Assembly: GCA_933207985.1 (NCBI GenBank)
Contig: OW240915.1
Coordinates: 278,489,953 to 278,553,952 of the forward strand
Reading direction: 5' to 3'
DNA: 64,000 nt
DNA from: Pelobates cultripes
Lineage: Eukaryota; Chordata; Amphibia; Anura; Pelobatidae
The notes beneath the pieces are model-generated. The model made no database searches. It was not told the origin of the DNA and saw nothing but the letters and a program-made list of their open reading frames with translations. The translations under genes and the position numbers were made by a program. Positions within the stretch are counted from its first letter, which is position 1. Every line of letters starts with the position of its first letter. This document shows positions 57,752 through 64,000 of the stretch, piece after piece.

Positions 57752-59249
57752 TAAGAGCATGATTTATTGTGTGTTTTTTTTGTGACAGATTGGCTTTAAA
57801 GTGCCCCTGTGATGCTTAACATGGATTTGAAACCTAAAGCTTTATAATTCATTATACTTGCAGAATTTCTTAATAAATTTATTTGTATCAAATTTACTTA
57901 TTCACCCCTCAGGGTGGTGGTATTTTATTCCACATTCCTGGGAATCTGAGTGAAGTATCTCAGCTCTTCCTAGAACTGCACTCTTCAGGACAGATATTTA
58001 GGATAGCTGACAATTCTCGGAATACAAGTCTAGGCTGACAGCATAGTGTACACCAAGAGTTGATTGACAGGTGAAGAGGAAGCGAATCTTCCTTTAGAGA
58101 AACTACAGTGCACGTTGGGCTACATACTGAAGTTGATGTGAATGTTCCCTAGCAACTAAAAGCATCTCATGGTTTTACACAGGAATATAAAACAGAACGA
58201 CACACATCAATCGGTTCACGTGCTAATGAAGTCAACCACACTGAAGAGTGTTTATTTAATAACTCTCCAAATACCGAAGCAATTCAACATATGGGTAAAA
58301 TCATGTATTCACTGTTTTTTAGTAACAGCAAGCCAAAAATGTGATTCTGCCAAGACAGGCTCACTTTAACTTTATATAATAACCAACAGTGAGTTAAACT
58401 TTAATCACAAATCCAAAAATCAGACAAAGAGTGAAAGTGAAATGTCAGTCTGTAACCACAGTGTCAAACCAGAACTATCAAACATCAGGAACATCTGCTG
58501 CTACGGATCTGAGCATTGCAAGGGGAACATCTACTAAATAATGAATGTACGCACATTATGCAGAATTCTGGAATATAATTTAGACAGAAGTAGTAGAATG
58601 TTCTATGTATGTGCAATTAAATATAGATTCTCTTTATTGTAAAATTCTCTTTATTATACACAATAAGATTAACAATTATAACAGTTAAGGCTGATTTCTG
58701 GAATTATAATTGTGTGGAAGAAGGATCCTGTTTTAAATATACTTACTCTTCCTAACGGGACATCTGTGCAAGAGTAAGATTACAGTTGCTACTATGAAGA
58801 GTAGTAGAACTGCATCTCCTGGTCACTCCATTGCCAACTCAGAGGTCTGTCATCAGTATCGCCTTTCTATTGTAAAAACTGCTGGACAGGTTTCACTAAA
58901 CCAGGCAGTGACTTGTCTCACAGAGCTTATCCTGTAGGATTGGTTTGATAGGCACAGCAACCATTCCTGACATTTGTAGTTCTATTATCCTCCTACTGTA
59001 AATGTTAACTGCTGAACTACAACTCCCAGAAAGCCATGATTTCATTCACACCAGTATATGATTTGGAGGAAAAAAAAGTATAAAAACGGCAAGTTAGGAG
59101 GAAAAAAATAAAAAACAAACCTGCATATTTCCTATAACATTGGTGTGTGTCTGAAGAGCTCTTTCAAAACCTTTAAGAGGGCTTTCCTTGGACACAATTC
59201 TGATTTAGAAACGTTACATATTCTGAGAAAAAGACTGGTTTTCACTTAC
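55034..59249 (-). other. TPD52 intron
   Basis: 4.2-kb AT-rich intron with a (TA)n run near 57720-57740 and A runs near 56875 and 57428. I see no alternative exon of the kind used in some D52-family isoforms, but a short one could be missed. Confidence 0.6.
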
Positions 59250-59351
59250 TTGACATCTTCCAGTTTCCTTGTAATGACAGAACCAACTGTTGAAAAGGCA
59301 GCAGAGGCCTTCTGACCAGCCTGAGATAAGGTTTCTGATGTCTTTTTGTAT
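59250..59351 (-). CDS. TPD52: TPD52 102-bp exon
   Basis: Minus strand, acceptor 'tttgcag', perfect donor GTAAGTG. Encodes 'YKKTSETLSQAGQKASAAF' followed by 'STVGSVITRKLEDVK', nearly identical to mammalian TPD52. It starts by completing the codon begun in the upstream exon (GT+A, Val) and ends with AA of a Lys codon. Confidence 0.97.
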
Positions 59352-59922
59352 CTGCAAACAAGTACATTTCAAGTGAAAGAGTCAAAACAAGACAAAAAAA
59401 GAAGAAAACAAAAGCAAAGAGAAGAGAAAAGGAACCACACCATTCATAATACATGATTATTAAAAAAATTCAGTAACATTTCATATTGGGTCATACAACT
59501 GCTTGTGCTGTGTCCCAGTGACAGTGGTCCAATATGAGATAGGTGACCCTCGTTTTGCAAAAATGTCTCTTAAAGAACAACAGTCATCAAAATTTCCCTT
59601 TAATTTATTTTTAGTTGATTACATTTAATCAAATTGAAGTACCACTATTTTGTTAACTAATAAACAGATTATTTAAATAAAATGTGTTTCCATTTACTCA
59701 AAAGTTAAACAAAATGTGTCCTTTGTTTTAAATGTTATATGTTTTTGGAATTTTATTATTTATTAACCTTTTATTGATCACTATTAATGCATAAAATAAA
59801 TGAGAAATGTCAAAGAGCGTCTCTCTGGGTCAGGTATTCAGTGTAAATGTATCCAGCTTTAATATGTATGGCTACGGAAATTCCGTTAAGAAGAAACGTG
59901 AAGCCTTTTTCTCTATACATAC

Positions 59923-60071
59923 ACGTTTGTGGAGGCAACATCTTGTAACCCTTTGGAGATGTTCTGTTTCAGTTCGGACAAAGTTGTGATTCCAAGTTTC
60001 CGTTTGAGATCAGCCAGATGTCTCTCCTTCGCAGCCAACACTTGACTAAGTGTTTGAATTTCCTCCTCTAC
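59923..60071 (-). CDS. TPD52: TPD52 coiled-coil exon
   Basis: Minus strand, 149 bp, acceptor 'gctttcag', donor GTATGT. Encodes 'VEEEIQTLSQVLAAKERHLA' then 'DLKRKLGITTLSELKQNISK' and 'GLQDVASTN', the heptad-rich segment that mediates dimerisation. 'EEEIQTLSQVLAAKE' is diagnostic for D52 over D53 or D54. A GT two bases earlier would break the frame with the next exon, which is why GTATGT is taken as the donor. Confidence 0.97.
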
Positions 60072-61019
60072 CTGAAAGCAGGAGGCATTTAGGGAGCAAG
60101 TACAATAAATATAGCATCTAATCTACCCTCTCACATCTCAGCATGCAAAAGCCAGCCCCACCTCATCACGGTAAGAAAACATTTAATTATATAAAACATT
60201 GCACAGATTCCAATTTCATGAACACACGGACACTCGAAGATCAAATCGACTTTTTTTCATATGCTACTGTAACAATGATATATGTTCAGATACTGCACAC
60301 AAAAAAATAAAATAATATTATATATAGAGATGCATGAGTGCAATCTTTTCGGTTGCCATATTTATGAAAAAAAATGTATTTATATTTTTTAAACAAGATA
60401 TTTTTGCAAAAATCATATCAAGAGAAAATGTTCACTTTAAACTATCGAACCATTGCCACATTTCTGTGCAGTAAGATGGATCTATAAACCACATAGCCGT
60501 TATTCGAGGAATATGTATGACATCATAAGAAGAGGTTTCACCAATGAAAAGACACACGGTCTATTATTTAGCTTTCTGAACAGCTGCGTTCTTATTTTTG
60601 TCATGAAGAAGAATAAAAAAAAAAAAAAAAAGTAGTGGGTACTCATGGTGCACACACACAATGTAAATAATTGAACAGTGAGGTGAGTTACAGGCATGAA
60701 AACTTACATATTGACTCAGTTATAAGCAACAGAGAGGTAAGACAGACAGGGGCAATACGTTTCTATATATTAATTTATGTGATTTTAAAGGAATGAGGAT
60801 ATAGAGAGGGCAAACACTAATCCATTAATAATTTGCCTTACTCTTCCAAGCATCTTAAGGGGATTACATTTTTTTACAGCATAGGTAAAAAGCACACCTC
60901 CTCATGCAGGCTCCAGCAATATTAATAATACATATATTGGAAAATTCATTCAGACACAGAACTCAAAGCAATATAATAGCAAACATTAGGGTTACTCCAA
61001 ACCTTTTCACAATTCTCTT

Positions 61020-61084
61020 TAGTGCTTACAATTCCATACTGAGCATTGCCAATAGGTTGTTAGATGCCTATAGTGTCCCTTTAA
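61020..61084 (+). repeat. T2-type MITE, right end only
   Basis: Ends CCTATAGTGTCCCTTTAA at 61084, in a TPD52 intron. No matching left end was identified. Confidence 0.45.
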
Positions 61085-61260
61085 GAGACTACACTAATTT
61101 TAGAACTTTCTCTCAAAATTGTGCTTTACTAATAAAACTGCTATGGTGTGCACTAGAATAAAAGATGGACGGACACATTACGGAGTACGGATTGACTGCA
61201 CTGTAGGTTTCTGTGATTATCTACAATGGAAGACCACTAAGCACACAAGGCAACGGGTAC

Positions 61261-61367
61261 CTTTTCAAGCTCCTTCCGGAGATGCTCTTGTTCTTCCTCT
61301 GATAATTCTTCAGGAATTGTAGCAGCCACATCTTCTCCTTCAGGCACAGACTCCGGCTTCAGCAAAT
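61261..61367 (-). CDS. TPD52: TPD52 upstream coding exon
   Basis: Minus strand, 107 bp, acceptor 'tttttttttctatctag', donor GTACCC. After two bases completing a codon it encodes 'LLKPESVPEGEDVAATIPEE' then 'LSEEEQEHLRKELEK', the start of the coiled coil. 'EGEDVAAT' is a D52 hallmark. It ends in phase 0. The first exon, which differs between TPD52 isoforms, lies beyond 64000. Confidence 0.95.
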
Positions 61368-63624
61368 CTAGATAGAAAAAAAAAAAGTAAAGAAAACAAT
61401 GAAAACAATACAACTTCAGTTCCAGAAAGTAAATGTTGAGAAGACACCCTGTGTAGTAGGGTCACCCAAGTCTTTTATTTATTTAATGTACTCCATAGAC
61501 CGAAATACAGCAGACTGTGCACGATCACACAGTTACAGAGAAGTATAAAAGAACAAAGACATAGCGTTACTGGTGTGAATGCATTAAAATATTACCACCA
61601 TTGGTACACAAGGACAAGGACCTGCTCGTGTAAGCTAGCAATCAAGGAGGAGGTAGAGACGATAAGATAAAGACAGAATGCAAGAGTTTACGTTAAACAA
61701 GAAGTTTGACTGTCCTATGCAATACATGACAGGAAGTGGTGGCAGGTAGATAGATCGACCATATTTGTTCCTGACTTCCAGTGCAACAATTACTATTACC
61801 TATAAATGTTGCCCTGTGATATGCAAGTCTATAAGCTGCAGAAGTGAAACCAATTCGTATATCAGGAATTCCAAAGTAACAAGTGATTTCTCTACAAAAG
61901 AATATCAAATTATGTACGGACCATCGGTATTCAAAAGCGGTAAGAGTATAGAAAGTATGACAATTATGGCAACACTGGGGATAAATCGTCCCTAAACTTC
62001 ATAATCTCAGTAAGAAAGAAAGTCAATAATTCCATTCCGGGGAAAAGAGGCATATTTTTCCAGTGTTTTCAAAGTCTACCTCCTGATAGTCAGAGATTTG
62101 TTCAACATGTTCCGCTTTGCGCGCACTAACCACCCCATTCACAGAGTTTCTATTTTTATATTGAATGCATTATTGTTTCTCTGAGTAAAGTCCAACTTTA
62201 CCAGACCTGTTTGCTGGTCATGTGGCATGTCAAATATAATGAATATATAATAAATATATATTTAATATAATTACATTTTTTAAAACATTCATTAAATTGC
62301 ACCCATCTCATTGGAATCTTGCATTTAGATCACAAAAACAGAAAATGCTGCTAACACCAATTTACATTAATGAACGTTTTAAGGACATGGCTTTCACAAA
62401 CACTGTTCCTCACACTTCAAGCTTTGTACAGACTCTACATTTCCTTGGCATATACAGCCATGTTTGGAAAACCTCTAGTTTTCCATTGCTTGGAGGCTCT
62501 GTGTTGCTAAAGCTTCACAACTGGCCCTCAGACAATTCCTTATTCTCCAGGCACATACAGCAGCACCTCATGTATTTAAGTGATTCGTTTCTGGGGATTT
62601 CTTTTCCTGCCTCGTGTCCAAATGCCACACCATTTGTGACCCTCCATTAAAGTACATAATCTTAATCGTAAAAAGATGAGGATTCGTGCATTTGTAGACT
62701 GCTGTGAATTAACCCCCATTGTTTGAGACCTGATACAACCAATAGGGCATTACGAAGCTGAGTAATACAACACACACCCTGAAATAAAAAAAAATAAAAA
62801 ACCAAGGTTATATACTTCTACAGAGACCAGTAAAAAGAGGAGAATTCCCATTTAAAGGGAGTGCTGTAAGCATCTTGAGTCTCTGGACATCAGATTTTCA
62901 GAATGTATGGGCATCTGACCTAAGTGTTGCACAATTAAAAAGCTTTAAATACATCTTAAAATGGCAGACATGACAAATAGCCCCTGCAGAAAAATAACAA
63001 CAACAACAATCTACAGATTTCTGGGATGCTGAAAAGCTAGCCAAGTGATAAATAAAATAAATGTGCGATCTGATGTCGATGTGAAGTCATATTGCAAAAC
63101 GCACAACAGGTTACATTATACAAGAAATGAATGAATATAAATAAGAAATAAATCATCCAGCGAAAACAGTTACTGAATCTACTGGACCGTAGCGAAAAAC
63201 AAAACAAAAGTCACATTACTGCTTGATGAAGGCATTCATTCATGTATTATGCAGCCAATATAAATTTCTGGAGGCAGTAATAAAATAATGAATTCCTAGA
63301 GCACAAGATACATATGTTCTGCGGTTTTATTTTGAAGGGAAAAAAAAAAGAAAGAATTAGAAAACAAAAAAAAAAAAACCACATACATATGAAAAATAAA
63401 TCAATGTAAGAGTGTAATTAGAATGTACACAGAGTGTAATTAGGTCAAGAAGGTCCTGCTAAAATGAACTTACAATCTATGAGGATTTATTGGTAGCAGG
63501 TATATATCGCTAAGTGTCTAGCCCAGGGACACTTACTGGTGAATGGTCTGACCAGGATTTGAACATAGGTTTCCAAATAGCCAAGTTATTCACCAACTTG
63601 TAGATGGTCAGGAAATCAAAGTTA
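61368..63624 (-). other. TPD52 intron (5' side)
   Basis: AT-rich intron DNA. LINE-tail-like fragments lie near 61480-61530 and 63440-63530 ('tgctaaaatgaacttacaat'). No further exon is supported. The open frame at 62297-62650 on the plus strand has no recognised features. Confidence 0.5.
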
Positions 63625-64000
63625 AAAGGAGTCACCAACTACAGCTTATTGTATTTGTTCTGATGAGTATAATTATTCCCTTCAGGCTTTTTGCAGCAAA
63701 CACTGTCGTTTCAGAGAAAAGGCTGGGTTTACATTACAGCCTAGGGACACCTTCAGTGCAAACTCCTCAGATGGCTACTAGAGGTGCATCATGGGGCACA
63801 GTGAGCAGCAGTGACATTCAGTGTCTCAACCCTCTGCACGGAGACACTGAAGTTTTCTATTAGAGGTGCATTGATTCAGTGCATCTCTATAAGGAGATGC
63901 TGATTGGCCAGAACAGTGTCTGGCTCCGCTCACCGGCCAGCTTCCTTGGCTGAGATCATCAGAATTGACAATCTCAGCCAATCAAATGCTTTCCCTATGG
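63625..64000 (-). mobile_element. T2-type MITE, subfamily 2, reversed, cut by window end
   Basis: Reads in reverse relative to 53965: 'caactacagcttattgtatt', the 'cactgtcgtttcagagaaaa' region, 'ctctataaggagatgctgat', and 'atctcagccaatcaaatgct'. The left TTAA end is eroded and the right end is outside the window. Confidence 0.65.

Noticed and set aside
53628..61367. TPD52L1 or TPD52L2 instead of TPD52
   Set aside because: The 'GEDVAAT', 'EEEIQTLSQVLAAKE' and 'GDFGEVLNS' segments fit D52 better, and the MRPS28 neighbour agrees.
1..64000. A previously undescribed multi-gene system
   Set aside because: Apart from TPD52 and MRPS28 exons, all coding capacity belongs to retroelements. I found no cluster of unknown genes to support such a claim.

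Overview
The window is vertebrate nuclear DNA, almost certainly from a frog or toad (anuran). The evidence is the density of short TTAA-flanked elements with TTAAAGG ends (the kind described as T2 MITEs in Xenopus), together with a DIRS/Ngaro-type tyrosine-recombinase retrotransposon, L2-type LINE tails, non-autonomous hAT elements with perfect 8-bp target duplications, and solo LTRs. The species cannot be fixed from the sequence alone. There are no operons, bacterial genes or CRISPR arrays.

Two host genes are present, both on the minus strand and both split by introns. The five 3'-most coding exons of TPD52 (tumor protein D52) lie at 61367-61261, 60071-59923, 59351-59250, 55033-54985 and 53741-53628. 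All have consensus splice sites and compatible phases, and the stop codon is at 53630-53628; the start is beyond position 64000. About 8.3 kb downstream is MRPS28, the mitochondrial small-subunit ribosomal protein bS1m/mS28. Its first exon (ATG at 45375) carries a mitochondrial-targeting-like N terminus, and a conserved S1-like exon lies at 36109-35928. Its last exon is not visible, so 1-35927 is probably MRPS28 intron 2. The same neighbour pair in the same orientation is known on human 8q21, so this is conserved synteny.

Layout. 1-12 kb: T2-type MITEs (one nested in another), a degenerate tandem repeat, an L2 LINE split by a composite hAT element, and a tRNA-derived SINE. 12.2-16.5 kb: a DIRS/Ngaro-like element (Gag-like, RT, RNase H, tyrosine recombinase) sitting in the 3' end of a second LINE and nearly intact apart from frameshifts. 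17.8-35.5 kb: more T2 MITEs, a second composite hAT (19635-21344) that holds a solo LTR, a palindromic MITE and microsatellites, a second L2 fragment with a YADD motif, an 845-bp solo LTR, and a multiply nested T2 element (33478-35548). 36-45 kb: MRPS28 intron 1, of which more than half is a 5-kb array of about 90 copies of a 56-bp unit that stops 23 bp short of the exon 1 splice donor. 45.4-46.4 kb: the compact MRPS28 promoter region with a CTCF-like motif, and a retroviral-type LTR in the same orientation just upstream. 48-64 kb: intergenic DNA and the TPD52 introns, with two complete MITEs.

No undescribed multi-gene system is visible. The most unusual features are the minisatellite at the MRPS28 splice donor, the LTR and CTCF-like motif beside its promoter, and the extent of nested transposition. 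Most open reading frames here are chance frames in repeats or low-complexity DNA.
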